A stretch of 44,719 bases of DNA from Planctomycetota bacterium (GTDB lineage Bacteria > Planctomycetota > UBA1135 > UBA2386), in NCBI GenBank assembly GCA_016235155.1, contig JACRLW010000140.1:1-44719 (forward strand). Direction: 5' to 3'. A model generated the notes under the pieces. That model did not search any database. It had not been told where the DNA came from and saw nothing but the letters and a program-made list of their open reading frames with translations. Position numbers and translations under genes: made by a program. Positions 19,207 through 29,357 of this stretch are shown piece after piece (the stretch's first letter is position 1; each line of letters opens with the position of its first letter).

Positions 19207-20388
19207 GTGACCTCGCTCGCCGCTCCGCATGCTCGCACGCGCCGGCGGCGCCGCGGGTTCGGCTGCCTGCTCGCGATCCTGCTCGCGGTCGCGGCGCTGG
19301 GACTCCTCGAACTCGGCTTGCGGCTCTTCGTCGGTCCGGTGCTCGGGCACGTCGCGGAAGCACGCGACCTCTACGTCCTTTCCGGTGACGGCTACGCGCT
19401 CCGACCGGATGCGCGGACCACGTTGACTCTCGCCGGGCGGGCCTGCGAGGTGCGGATCGACGGCCTCGGGTTGCGCGGCGATCCGCTGCCGCCGCCGGGC
19501 GACGCGCCGCGGATCCTGGTGCTCGGCGACTCGATGGTCTTCGGGCTCGGACTGGAGCAGAAGGAGACGATCCCCTCGCAACTCGGCGAGGTGATGCTCG
19601 CGCACGGTGTGCGCGCCGCCGTCGCGAACGGCGGCGTGCCGGGCTACGGCACGAGCGATGTCGCGGCCGCCGCCGCGCGCCTGGTGCCGCGGATCGGACC
19701 CCGGCTGGTCGTCGCGTGCGTCTATCTCGGCAACGACTTCGAGGACGACGTCCCGCTTGGGCACGGCATCGTCGCCGGGCACCTGCTCTCGAGACCTCGT
19801 GCGGACGCGGCGCGCGACTCGTGGCACGCGTGGCTCGTCATGCACGTGCTCACGGCGCAGGTCGTCGAGCGGTTGACGGCGCGCTGGGTGCCGGAGTGGA
19901 GCGCGGCGCGCGGCATCCTCCGCCGGGCCGAGCCCGTCGAATCGACGGCGTTCGCGGGCTGGCCGCCGCCCAACTGTCGCGTCGAGGGCTTGTGCTTCGA
20001 CGCCGACCCCGCGCCGCGCTTCGTCGACGACGCGCTGGCCCGCCTCGCCGGTTCGTTCGCGGACTTGAAGGCGAGTTGCGCGGGTACGAGCCTGCTCGTC
20101 GTCGTGATCCCGTGCTGGCGGCACCTCCTGCGCCCGGTGTGGGAGGACTCGCTGAGGACCGCGGGGCTCGATCCCGCGCAACATCGCTTCGGGGCGATCC
20201 AGGAGCGCGTCGCGCGCGTCGCGGCGGAGGCCGGCGTCGAGTTCGTCGACCTCACCGCGGGGCTCGCGTCGTCACCGGAACTCCTGTCGTTGTTCCTCCT
20301 GCCGCACGACGGGCACTTCTCGCCGGCCGGAGCCCGTCGCGTCGCCGAACTGCTGCTCGATCCGGTGCTCGCGCGATTCGGCCGCTGA
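19207..20388 (+). CDS. membrane-anchored SGNH/GDSL-type hydrolase
   Basis: A 393-residue protein with a basic N-terminus and one signal-anchor segment (about 19-44). The SGNH blocks are visible: block I LVLGDSMVFG with nucleophile S109, block II glycine in NGGVPGYGTSD, block III asparagine in YLGNDFEDD, and block V D368-G-H370 in PHDGHFSPAG. Such enzymes are esterases or O-acyl/acetyl hydrolases acting on glycans or lipids outside the membrane; the substrate cannot be told. It is divergent from the TlpA-like gene and converges on ruvA with 6 bases between them. Confidence 0.82.
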   Translation: MTSLAAPHARTRRRRRGFGCLLAILLAVAALGLLELGLRLFVGPVLGHVAEARDLYVLSGDGYALRPDARTTLTLAGRACEVRIDGLGLRGDPLPPPGDAPRILVLGDSMVFGLGLEQKETIPSQLGEVMLAHGVRAAVANGGVPGYGTSDVAAAAARLVPRIGPRLVVACVYLGNDFEDDVPLGHGIVAGHLLSRPRADAARDSWHAWLVMHVLTAQVVERLTARWVPEWSAARGILRRAEPVESTAFAGWPPPNCRVEGLCFDADPAPRFVDDALARLAGSFADLKASCAGTSLLVVVIPCWRHLLRPVWEDSLRTAGLDPAQHRFGAIQERVARVAAEAGVEFVDLTAGLASSPELLSLFLLPHDGHFSPAGARRVAELLLDPVLARFGR

Positions 20389-20394
20389 GCGCGT

Positions 20395-20988
20395 TCACCC
20401 GCGCAGCACGGTCTTCACGAGGACCTCCGTCGCGGCGTCCGGCGCGTCGGACACCGCGCGCTCGACCTTCTGCCGCGCTTCCCGCTCCGGGTAGCCGAGC
20501 GTGACGAGCGCGGCGATCGCGTCGTCGGCGGCGGGGGACAGGGCACCCATCCGCGCGCCCGCGGGCCGCGACGTTCCGCCGGTGTCGAACTCGTCGAGCT
20601 TGTCGCGCAGCTCGAGACAGAGCCGTTCGGCGGTCTTGCTGCCGACGCCGCGCACGCGCTTCAGGGCGGCGACGTCCTGGTTGCGCACGCAGCTCGCGAA
20701 GGTCGCGGGATCCAGCGTGCTCAGGAGCGCGAGTGCGAGCTTCGGTCCCACGCCGCTGACGGACATGACTCGGCGCGCGAGGTCGCGCTCGGCGGCGCTC
20801 GGAAAGCCGAGCAGCAGCGGCGCGCCCTCGATCACATGGAGGATCGCGAAGAGCGTCACGCGTTGTCCGACGCGCAGCGACGCCGCGGCGTGGACGGGCA
20901 CGAGCAGTTCGTAGCCGACGCCCGCGACGCGCAGGACGACGGCCGTCCCGGACGCCCGCGCGACCTCACCTTCGAAGTGGTCGTACAT
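20395..20988 (-). CDS. ruvA: Holliday junction branch migration protein RuvA
   Basis: A 197-residue protein of normal RuvA length. Domain I (OB fold) is MYDHFEGEVARASGTAVVLR and VGYELLVPV. Domain II has two helix-hairpin-helix motifs (SVSGVGPKLALALLS and RVRGVGSKTAERLCLELRDK). Domain III, which contacts RuvB, is at the C-terminus (DDAIAALVTLGYPEREARQKV). RuvA tetramers hold four-way junctions while RuvB drives migration. ruvB and ruvC, often adjacent, are absent here. Confidence 0.95.
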   Translation of the reverse strand: MYDHFEGEVARASGTAVVLRVAGVGYELLVPVHAAASLRVGQRVTLFAILHVIEGAPLLLGFPSAAERDLARRVMSVSGVGPKLALALLSTLDPATFASCVRNQDVAALKRVRGVGSKTAERLCLELRDKLDEFDTGGTSRPAGARMGALSPAADDAIAALVTLGYPEREARQKVERAVSDAPDAATEVLVKTVLRG

Positions 20989-21018
20989 CGCGGGCGCGCG
21001 CGCAGCGATCGACGCGCC

Positions 21019-22353
21019 TCACGTGCGCAGCGAGAGGCCGAGCTCGTCGAGCTTGCCGCGGATCTCGTTGAGCGAGGTCTGCCCGAAGTTCGGGCATGCG
21101 AGCAGCTCGGCCTCGGTCTTGTTCGACAGGTCGCCGATCGTCTTGACCTTCAGCAGGTCGACGATGCGACGGCTGCGGACCGAGAGGTCGAGTTCCGCGA
21201 CCGGCCGCTTGCGCGGGTCCGGGCTCTCGGGATCCGGCTGCTCTTCGGTCGGGACCACGACTTCCTCGGCGTCCTCGAGCGAGGTCGACGCGAGTTCTTC
21301 GGGCGCCATGCCGAGGCGGAGACCCTTCGCGCGCAGGATCTGTTTGATCTCCTCGAGGGAGGTCTCGCCGAAGTTCTTGTAGCTGAGCAACTCCTGCTCC
21401 GACTTGCGCACGAGGTCGCCGAGCGTGAACACGCCCATCTTCGCGAGACAGTTGCGGCTGCGGACCGACAGCTCGAAGTCGTTGATCGGCGTGCGCAGGA
21501 CCTTGTTCTTCTTGTCCTCGCGGCGCTCCTGGTCCTCGTCGTAGTACATGCTCAGCGCGGCGGCCGCGTCGCGCCGGTAGAGGCGGGCGCGCGCGTTGTC
21601 GGGCTGGGCTTGCAGCGCGAGATCGAAGCACTGCATCGCGCGGCGGAAGTTGCCGATGTCCTCGTAGAGCACGCCGAGGTTGATGACGCAGCTCACGTTC
21701 ACGGGCGGGTGCATCAAGGAGCGCTCGTAGAGTTCGCGCGCCTCCTCGTCTTCGCCCCGCAGGTCGACGTTCAGCGCCAGACGGAACAGCGCGTCGGGGT
21801 GCGCGTCGTCGCGGGCGAGTGCTTCGTCGTAGCACGCGATCGCGCCGACGGCATCGCCATCGAATTCGCGCAGGCGGCCCTGGAAGTAGAAGCGCTCCGT
21901 CTCGGGCAGGACCTTCTCGCACTCGCCGAGCACCTTCTGGAACTCGTCCCGGCGACCGGCGCGCTCGAGCGCGTGCAGCGCCGAAGACGCCTGCAGCGGA
22001 TCGGTCTTGCGCGCCGCGAGGACCTTCAGCGCGTCGTCGGTGCGGCCGAGCGCGGCGTAGCTCCGCGCGAGGCAGATCGCGACCGCGGCGTTGTCCCTGT
22101 GCTCTTCGAGCAGCGGGGCCGCCTCGGCGTGGCGGCCGAGCGACCACAGCACGAGCCCGCGCTTGATGCCGCGCGCCATCGGCGTCGCGAGCCAGTCCCG
22201 CAGACGTTCGATCTCGTGCACGGAACGAAACACGTGTGCGCGGAACTCGCGCAGGCGCGCATGGTCGATCGCACCGTCCAGGACGTTCAACGGATCGATG
22301 CCGGGGCGCTCCGTGCCCAGGTCGTTGGACGTCGAGATCGGACCGTCGCTCAT
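21019..22353 (-). CDS. TPR-repeat protein with two C-terminal RNA polymerase alpha-CTD domains
   Basis: A 444-residue protein; ATG 22353 is preceded by AGGAAG, favouring it over the long upstream open frame. Residues about 60-275 are tetratricopeptide helices (YFQGRLREFDGDAVGAIACY, INLGVLYEDIGNFRRAMQCF). Residues 286-350 match the alpha C-terminal domain of RNA polymerase closely (TPINDFELSVRSRNCLAKMG, LGDLVRKSEQELLSYKNFGE). Residues equivalent to E. coli R265, N268, C269, G296, S299 and E302 are R298, N301, C302, G329, S332 and E335. A second, weaker copy is at 384-443, where N/C are replaced (VRSRRIVDLL). No alpha-NTD is present, so it cannot replace RpoA in assembly. It may bind DNA or transcription factors; its function is not known to me. 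Confidence 0.85.
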   Translation of the reverse strand: MSDGPISTSNDLGTERPGIDPLNVLDGAIDHARLREFRAHVFRSVHEIERLRDWLATPMARGIKRGLVLWSLGRHAEAAPLLEEHRDNAAVAICLARSYAALGRTDDALKVLAARKTDPLQASSALHALERAGRRDEFQKVLGECEKVLPETERFYFQGRLREFDGDAVGAIACYDEALARDDAHPDALFRLALNVDLRGEDEEARELYERSLMHPPVNVSCVINLGVLYEDIGNFRRAMQCFDLALQAQPDNARARLYRRDAAAALSMYYDEDQERREDKKNKVLRTPINDFELSVRSRNCLAKMGVFTLGDLVRKSEQELLSYKNFGETSLEEIKQILRAKGLRLGMAPEELASTSLEDAEEVVVPTEEQPDPESPDPRKRPVAELDLSVRSRRIVDLLKVKTIGDLSNKTEAELLACPNFGQTSLNEIRGKLDELGLSLRT

Positions 22354-22469
22354 CTTGCTTCCTGGTAGTGGGTGCAACTCGAGCCGGGCAGACCACCGCG
22401 GACGATCGATCCGGACGGACCCGATTCCCGCGGCGGCCGAGGTGGGCTTGCCGACGAAGAACCGGAATC

Positions 22470-22491
22470 GACCCGGCCTGGACCGGGTCGG
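22470..22491 (-). terminator. hairpin after the glycosyltransferase gene
   Basis: A perfect 8-bp stem (CGACCCGG, six-base loop, CCGGGTCG) starts 67 bases after the stop at 22558. It is followed on the minus strand by a modestly T-rich stretch (ATTCCGGTTCTTCG). It could end the glycosyltransferase transcript or sit in the leader of the TPR/alpha-CTD gene. Confidence 0.4.
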
Positions 22492-22557
22492 ACGTGCCGA
22501 CGATCCGCTGCGCGCGATTCGAGGAACGCGGCAGGCTACGGAGCGGCGCACCGGCGA

Positions 22558-23877
22558 TCAAGCGCGCCGAGCGATCGCGCGATAGTGCGCGACGAGTTCC
22601 TCCGCCATCGCGGCGAAGCCCCGGACCGGCAGCGAACGCGCCGCGCGCGACGCCGCGGCGAGCCGCGCGCGATCCGAGGCGAACTCAGCCAGGGCGGCTG
22701 CGAGCTCGTCGACCGAACCCGGAGCGACGAGCCGGCCGGCGCCGCCGTCGGCGAAGGCGTCCTGCAGTCCTCCGATCCGGCTCGCGATCACCGGTCGACC
22801 CGCGGCCAGGGCCTCGCGGACGGTCAGGCCGAAGGCCTCCTCCCAAAGTGCGGGGGCGGCGAGCAGGTCGAGGCCGGCGAGGATCCGCGGGAGGTCCTCG
22901 CTGCGGTAGGGGCCGTGCCAGGTGAAGCGGTCCTCCGGGCGGAGACCCGCAAGCGCTCGGGTCAGGAAGCTCGCATCGCCGTGATAGGGGACGACGTTGC
23001 CGTGCACGTGGAGCTCGATCGTCCCCGGCGGCAGGATCTGCCAGGCGCGGATCAGGACGTCGAGCCCCTTGCTCGGGATCAGTGTGCCGAGGTAGCCGAG
23101 GCGGAGGCGTCGCGGCGCGGCGACGTCCGGCAGCGGCAGGGCGCGCAGCGCCTCGACGTCGACCCCGTTCTCGACGACCGCGAAACGCTCGCGCGGGATG
23201 CCCAGCGCGAGGTAGGGCGGCAGCACCCGCGCCGAGGGGACGACCAGGCGCGTGGCATGGCCGAGGACGTTGCGCGCATGGTCGTGCAGTGCGGCCAGCA
23301 CCGCCTGGCCCCCGGCGCCGGCAGGGACCCAGGCGCCGAAGGTCGGTCGCAGGCAGTCGGCGCAGCGATCCGGCGCGACCCGCTCCGTGACGCTGCCGTC
23401 GCGGTGCCACATCTGGCCGCGCGGACAGATCGTCCAGTAGTCGTGCAGGGTGAGAACCTCCGGCACGCCGTGCGCACGCAGCACCGCGAGCGTGCCGGTC
23501 GAGAGCCCCGTCAGGTGGTGGACGTGCGCGACGTCGAAGCGCGGTCGCGAGGCGAGGAAACGCGCGAGAGCCTCGTCGAGCAGCGGAACCGAGTAGAGCG
23601 AAAGCAACGAGTCGAGGCCCTCGTAGCGGTACGCGACGCGCGTCGTGCGGTACGGCGCGGTCCCTTGTGGGTCGTCGACATGGGTGCCCTGCGCGACGCC
23701 GGCCCGACCCGTCTTCGCGTAGACGTGCACGTCGTGTCCCGCGTCGATCAGGCTCCGAGCGAGTCCGTCGACGTGCTGTTCGACGCCGCCGACGCTCTCA
23801 CGAGGGAGTGCGTGCGCGAGCAGGAGCACGCGCAGCGACGACCGATCGTCCGACGCGTTCGACGACATGCGCGACAT
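22558..23877 (-). CDS. family 4 (GT-B) glycosyltransferase
   Basis: About 439 residues from ATG 23877; ATG 23868 is equally possible and the open frame continues to 23991. N-terminal acceptor domain: VLLLAHALPRESVGGVEQHV. A cysteine-containing insertion (TICPRGQMWH, RCADCLRP) is typical of a subset that carries a zinc-like loop. Donor domain: LRLGYLGTLIPSKGLDVLI and the EX7E motif EAFGLTVRE followed by ALAAGRPVIAS. It transfers a sugar from a nucleotide-sugar donor, probably to an envelope glycan or lipid; substrates are not predictable. It is divergent from murA. Confidence 0.88.
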   Translation of the reverse strand: MSRMSSNASDDRSSLRVLLLAHALPRESVGGVEQHVDGLARSLIDAGHDVHVYAKTGRAGVAQGTHVDDPQGTAPYRTTRVAYRYEGLDSLLSLYSVPLLDEALARFLASRPRFDVAHVHHLTGLSTGTLAVLRAHGVPEVLTLHDYWTICPRGQMWHRDGSVTERVAPDRCADCLRPTFGAWVPAGAGGQAVLAALHDHARNVLGHATRLVVPSARVLPPYLALGIPRERFAVVENGVDVEALRALPLPDVAAPRRLRLGYLGTLIPSKGLDVLIRAWQILPPGTIELHVHGNVVPYHGDASFLTRALAGLRPEDRFTWHGPYRSEDLPRILAGLDLLAAPALWEEAFGLTVREALAAGRPVIASRIGGLQDAFADGGAGRLVAPGSVDELAAALAEFASDRARLAAASRAARSLPVRGFAAMAEELVAHYRAIARRA

Positions 23878-24016
23878 CGTGTGCGCGGCTCGCTGGAACG
23901 CACGAAGTTTCCTCGCTAGCATCGCCGCGCTTCGCGAGCGGCACGGGCGGCCGCGGACGGAGCGTGTGCCGCGCGGCTCGTCGCGGCGCACGACGCGATA
24001 TCGCGGGCGACGTCTT

Positions 24017-24043
24017 CCGCAGCGACAGGTCAGGTCGCTGCGG
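24017..24043 (+). promoter_or_regulatory. hairpin 1 in murA leader
   Basis: A perfect 10-bp inverted repeat, CCGCAGCGAC and GTCGCTGCGG, with a 7-base loop, 61 bases before the murA ATG in the divergent gap. It is not followed by a T-run, so an RNA structural role is possible. Confidence 0.4.
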
Positions 24044-24059
24044 ACGCGCGCACCGCACA

Positions 24060-24083
24060 GGCGGACGGAGCTCGACGTCCGCC
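24060..24083 (+). promoter_or_regulatory. hairpin 2 in murA leader
   Basis: An 8-bp stem, GGCGGACG with CGTCCGCC, enclosing an 8-base loop. It ends 21 bases before ATG 24105 and 11 bases before the Shine-Dalgarno GGGAGG at 24095-24100. Together with hairpin 1 it makes a structured leader that could influence murA expression; no known riboswitch is recognised. Confidence 0.4.
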
Positions 24084-24104
24084 GTTCACGTTCAGGGAGG
24101 ATCG

Positions 24105-25376
<1,272 letters not shown>

Positions 25377-25456
25377 AGGGAAGGCCGGGGCTCGCGGAAC
25401 CGTCGGAGCGGCCCGGCGCGGGGTATCCTGCGCGCCGCGTCAGCCCACGGCCAACC

Positions 25457-25801
25457 ATGACCTCACTGCGTCGCGTCCTGTTCGTTTGGTTCTCCGTCGC
25501 TCTTTGCGGCGCGCTCGCCGCCCAGGAAGCCGGCGCCGGTCGAGAGCGCGTGCTCGTCCGACCCGGAACCCGGCCGATGGGCGCGAAGATCATCCAGGTC
25601 GCGCCGGCGCCCGAGTCCGCGCCCCCGCGCTTCTACGAGGGCACCCGAACTCATCGCGACTGGCGCTGGTACGCGTCGGGCGGACCCGCGATCGCGCGCG
25701 CGCGCCATGCCGCCTTCCTGTCGCGCTTCGCGCCGGCGCCGCGGTACTGGCATCGCGGTTGGAGCACCGGGTATCCGACGACGCGCATCTGGCGCCGTTG
25801 A
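25457..25801 (+). CDS. small secreted protein of unknown function
   Basis: A 114-residue protein from ATG 25457. A signal peptide (RRVLFVWFSVALCGALAAQ) is followed by a short mature region rich in Arg, Pro, Trp and Tyr (HRDWRWYASGGPA, PRYWHRGWSTGYP) with no cysteines. It matches no family I know. It lies 80 bases after murA, in the same direction, and runs into the tandem repeat array. Confidence 0.5.
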   Translation: MTSLRRVLFVWFSVALCGALAAQEAGAGRERVLVRPGTRPMGAKIIQVAPAPESAPPRFYEGTRTHRDWRWYASGGPAIARARHAAFLSRFAPAPRYWHRGWSTGYPTTRIWRR

Positions 25802-25802
25802 C

Positions 25803-25910
25803 TCGCTCCGCGCGGGTTTGCCGATCGAGTCGCTCCGCTCAGGGTTGCCGGTCGACTCGCTCCGCTCAGGGCTGCCGGTCGACTCGCTCCGCTCAGGGCT
25901 GCCAGGTCAG
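25803..25910. repeat. four-copy 27-bp tandem direct repeat
   Basis: Four adjacent copies start at 25803, 25830, 25857 and 25884. Each begins TCGCTCCGC and most end GGTCGAC; copies 2 and 3 differ at one base, copies 1 and 4 are degenerate. The array fills the gap between two convergent genes, and copy 4 covers the stop codon of the minus-strand membrane protein. There are no spacers, so this is not CRISPR; replication slippage is likely. Confidence 0.9.
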
Positions 25911-27614
25911 CTCGATGAGGTGATAGCGGCTCCCGGCGACCGTGATGTTGACCTCGGAGTGAACGCGGGCGCGCTCGACCTCGCGGAGCGAGGCCAGACC
26001 GGGGACCGGGGCGGCGTTCGGATTGAGGTTCCCGAGCATCGTGTCGGTCACGCAGAGCCAACGAGGCCGGTGGGTCGAGAGGATCGCCCCGAACCAGCGA
26101 CCGAGGTCGTGGTGGAGCGGATGGAACGTGACCTCCGGGTTCGCGAGACCGACCAGGTCGAGCAGGGGCCGATCGGCGAACCATCCGAGCGCGCCGATGT
26201 CGTGGCACGCGATCAGTTCGCCGGGTCGTGTCTCCGCGTTGACGTTGCGCGCCATGCGCACGTTGAGGTCGAACGTGTCACGCACGCCCGATCCGTGGTG
26301 GTGGGCGCCGACGGCCAGCGAGAGCGCGAGCCATGCCGCGATGATCGCGACGGGCGGCGTTCCGGCCCGACCCGTGGCTCCCCGGCTGAACCAACCGGCG
26401 AGCGCGATGCTGATCGCGAGCGCCACCGGCAACCAGAACAGCGCGACGACGAGCCGCTCCGGACCGAAGGGGCTGTCCGGTCCGACGAAGTCGAACGCCT
26501 GGTAGCTCGCGAGTCGCGGGTCGAGCACGAAGGCCGCGGCGAGGGCGACCAGGATCGCGATCGGGAGTCCGCGTCCCCGCCGGGCGAAGTCGAGGCCATG
26601 CAAGCAGACGATCAGGAACAACGGCCAGAGCTGGATGAAGTACCGAGCCTGCTGGGTGACCGCGGGCTGGGCGCCGAGCGCGCTGCGCACGAGGGTGAAG
26701 CCGACGAGGCTCGCCACGAGGAAGCCGACGCCGTTTCGCGCGCGGCGTCCTTCGCGCCAGCCCGTCAGGAAGCCCGGGACGAGGAACGGGACGAACGACA
26801 CGAGCAGGCCGAGGACCGAGCCGACTTGCTGGACCATCGCGGCGAGGAGCGCGCCGAGTCCGGCGAGCGCACCACGGTCGCGCAACACGGACCACGGCGC
26901 ATCGGGGAGGGCCTTTGCGAACAGCGGGAGCGGCGCCGCGATGCCGTAGACGCCGAGGTGATAGAGGGGGAACAGGGCGGCGAGAGCAGTCGCTGCGGCG
27001 AGTGCAAAGAGACTCCGGCGGTGCAGCGCGGCGATCAGGAGGAACGCGTGGTTCTCCGGCCGTGCCCAACCGGCCGCCGTGAGCACGACCGCCGCCGGCA
27101 GCCAACGGCGCAGCGGTGCGTCGCGCTGCCTCAGGTGCATCGCCATCCCGGTGAGGACGAGTGCGGTCCCCAGTCCACCCTCCATGCCGGAGAGACTGCT
27201 CCAGAGGATGCGTCCCGTGACCGCGACCACCAGGGTCGCGATCCACGCGAGCCTCCGATCGTCCGTCGCCGTGTGCGCGAGGAACCAGGTGGCGCGGAGC
27301 ACGGCGCCGTACATCGCGAGTCCGACGACCTTGGCGGTCACGGCGCTGGCGCCGCCGACGGACATCGCGATCGCGAGGACGAAGGACCACAGCGGTCCCG
27401 TGATCGCAGCGACGGGGCCCTCGTGACCGGGATAGGAGAACCAGTCACCCTCGACGAAGGAGCGCGCCGCCGAGAAGTAGATCCAGCCGTCGTCCTGTGC
27501 CGGGCCGACTTCACCGGCCATCACGAGTTCCGCCCCGAGGTAGCTCGCGATCGCCGACACCGCGGCGACGCAGGTCGCGACGATCCAGCGTCGTTCGTCC
27601 TGCATGCCGACCAT
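25893..27614 (-). CDS. polytopic membrane protein, probable GT-C type glycosyltransferase
   Basis: About 573 residues with roughly 11-13 hydrophobic segments. The first outer loop has an acidic pair followed by an aromatic motif (PAQDDGWIYFSAARSFVEGD), then GPVAAITGPLWSFVLA. That layout resembles lipid-phospho-sugar dependent GT-C enzymes such as the mycobacterial AftB group. The C-terminal about 150 residues form a soluble extracytoplasmic domain (MARNVNAETRPGELIACHD). The start may be ATG 27614 or 27605; a GTG at 27638 is further upstream. Substrate and donor are unknown. It is divergent from ffh. Confidence 0.65.
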   Translation of the reverse strand: MVGMQDERRWIVATCVAAVSAIASYLGAELVMAGEVGPAQDDGWIYFSAARSFVEGDWFSYPGHEGPVAAITGPLWSFVLAIAMSVGGASAVTAKVVGLAMYGAVLRATWFLAHTATDDRRLAWIATLVVAVTGRILWSSLSGMEGGLGTALVLTGMAMHLRQRDAPLRRWLPAAVVLTAAGWARPENHAFLLIAALHRRSLFALAAATALAALFPLYHLGVYGIAAPLPLFAKALPDAPWSVLRDRGALAGLGALLAAMVQQVGSVLGLLVSFVPFLVPGFLTGWREGRRARNGVGFLVASLVGFTLVRSALGAQPAVTQQARYFIQLWPLFLIVCLHGLDFARRGRGLPIAILVALAAAFVLDPRLASYQAFDFVGPDSPFGPERLVVALFWLPVALAISIALAGWFSRGATGRAGTPPVAIIAAWLALSLAVGAHHHGSGVRDTFDLNVRMARNVNAETRPGELIACHDIGALGWFADRPLLDLVGLANPEVTFHPLHHDLGRWFGAILSTHRPRWLCVTDTMLGNLNPNAAPVPGLASLREVERARVHSEVNITVAGSRYHLIELTWQP

Positions 27615-27717
27615 GGGGCGCGGGATTCTAGCCACCACGTGCGCGGATCCGACTTCCGCGTCGCTTGACCAGGTTCCCCGTGTTCACGAGACTGCGCCCC
27701 CGCCGGCGACCAACGCG

Positions 27718-29196
27718 ATGTTCGATCTTCTCTCGGGTGCCCTCAACAAGGCCTATCGCGCGATCGTCGGCCAGAAGGTCCTGACCGAGGCGAACGTCGA
27801 AGACGGCATCCGCGCGGTGCGTCAGGCGCTGCTCGAGGCCGACGTCAACTTCGCGGTGGCGCGCGACTTCATCGAGGACGTCAAGCAGCGCGCGCTCGGC
27901 CAGGATGTCCTCAAGGCCGTCGACCCCGGCCAGCAGTTCATCAAGGTCGTCCACGACGCGCTGACGGCGCTGCTCGGCGGCGAGAAGGTCGGCCTGCCGG
28001 TCGCGCCGCAGGGTCCGCTGGTCCTGATGCTCGCCGGTCTGCAGGGTTCGGGGAAGACGACGACCTGCGGCAAGCTGGCGCGGTGGCTGAAGGAGGAGAA
28101 GAAGAAGAACCCGCTGCTCGTGGCAGCCGATCTCCAGCGCCCCGCGGCCGTCGATCAGCTCGCGACGCTCGGCAAGCAGCTCGGCATCGAGGTGTTCACG
28201 GATCGCAGCGGCGCCGCGGCGCCCGAGGTCTGCGTGCGCGGCGTCGAGCACGCGAAGCGCCTCATGCACGACGTCGTGATCCTCGACACGGCGGGACGAC
28301 TGCACATCGACGACGAGCTGATGGCGGAGCTCGCCGACGTGCAGGCGCGGACGAAGCCGCACGGCGTGCTGCTGGTGTGCGACGCGATGCTCGGGCAGGA
28401 CGCCGTCAACTCGGCGAAGGTCTTCCACGAGCGCCTGCCGATCTGGGGCGTCGTCCTCACCAAGACCGACGGCGACGCGCGGGGTGGCGCGGCGCTTTCG
28501 ATCAAGAAGGTCACCGGGCGACCGATCCTGTTCTGCGGCAGCGGCGAGAAGCTCGACGACCTCGAGGAGTTCGATCCGCCGCGCATGGCGGGCCGCATCC
28601 TCGGCATGGGGGACGTCGTCTCCCTGGTCGAGAAGGCGCAGTCGGTCATCGACGAGAAGCAGGCCGAGAAGGAGGCCAAGAGGCTCCTCAAGGGCCAGTT
28701 CGACTTCGAGGACTTCCTCCGCCAGGTCGGGATGCTCAAGCGCCTCGGCCCCCTCAAGAAGGTCCTCGGCATGCTGCCTGGCGTCGGGCAAGCGCTGAAG
28801 GAGATCGACTTCGACGACAAGCGCTTCAAGCGCGTCGAAGCGATGATCCAGTCGATGACGGTGAAGGAACGCCGCCACCCGGACATCATCGACATCGAGC
28901 GCCGCCGCCGGATCGCCAAGGGGAGCGGCAACGAACTCCAGGCCGTCCACGAACTGATCAAGCAGTTCAAGACGATGCAGAAGATGATGTCGCAGCTCGG
29001 CAAGGGCGGTTTCGGTGGACTGGCCGGCCTCGGCGGTGCCGGGGGATTCGGCGATCTACCCGGTCCGATGGGCGGCCCCGGCCTCGGTGGTCCGGGATTC
29101 GGTGGCCCGGGATCCGGGGGTGGTTCCGGCAAGCCCCAACGCCCGCAGTCGGGGAACGATGCGTTCCGCGACTTCATGCGCGGGCGCAAGCGCTGA
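27718..29196 (+). CDS. ffh: signal recognition particle protein Ffh
   Basis: A 492-residue SRP GTPase that targets nascent membrane proteins with 4.5S RNA and FtsY. The start MFDLLSGALNKAYRAIVGQ at ATG 27718 fits the N domain. G1 is GLQGSGKTTT (107-116), G3 DTAGRL, G4/G5 TKTDGDARGGAALS. The methionine-rich M domain follows (GQFDFEDFLRQVGMLKRLG, RRHPDIIDIERRRRIAKGSG). The tail is an extended Gly/Pro-rich segment of about 60 residues, longer than usual. It is followed by rpsP as in many bacteria. Confidence 0.96.
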   Translation: MFDLLSGALNKAYRAIVGQKVLTEANVEDGIRAVRQALLEADVNFAVARDFIEDVKQRALGQDVLKAVDPGQQFIKVVHDALTALLGGEKVGLPVAPQGPLVLMLAGLQGSGKTTTCGKLARWLKEEKKKNPLLVAADLQRPAAVDQLATLGKQLGIEVFTDRSGAAAPEVCVRGVEHAKRLMHDVVILDTAGRLHIDDELMAELADVQARTKPHGVLLVCDAMLGQDAVNSAKVFHERLPIWGVVLTKTDGDARGGAALSIKKVTGRPILFCGSGEKLDDLEEFDPPRMAGRILGMGDVVSLVEKAQSVIDEKQAEKEAKRLLKGQFDFEDFLRQVGMLKRLGPLKKVLGMLPGVGQALKEIDFDDKRFKRVEAMIQSMTVKERRHPDIIDIERRRRIAKGSGNELQAVHELIKQFKTMQKMMSQLGKGGFGGLAGLGGAGGFGDLPGPMGGPGLGGPGFGGPGSGGGSGKPQRPQSGNDAFRDFMRGRKR

Positions 29197-29357
29197 TCTC
29201 CCCGACCGCCGGGGTCCCGCGTCGCCGTTGCGGGCGCTGTGGATCCTGGCCGTTGGCGACGCTAGACTCCGCGGCCCTTTTTCGTCCGGTGATCTTCGGT
29301 TCGGTGACGTCGCCGCGTGGCGTCGTGCGCCGGATGCGTGTTCAGGAGCCCATTCCT

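Noticed and set aside
25803..25910. CRISPR array
   Set aside because: Repeats are directly adjacent with no spacers and no cas genes are in the window.
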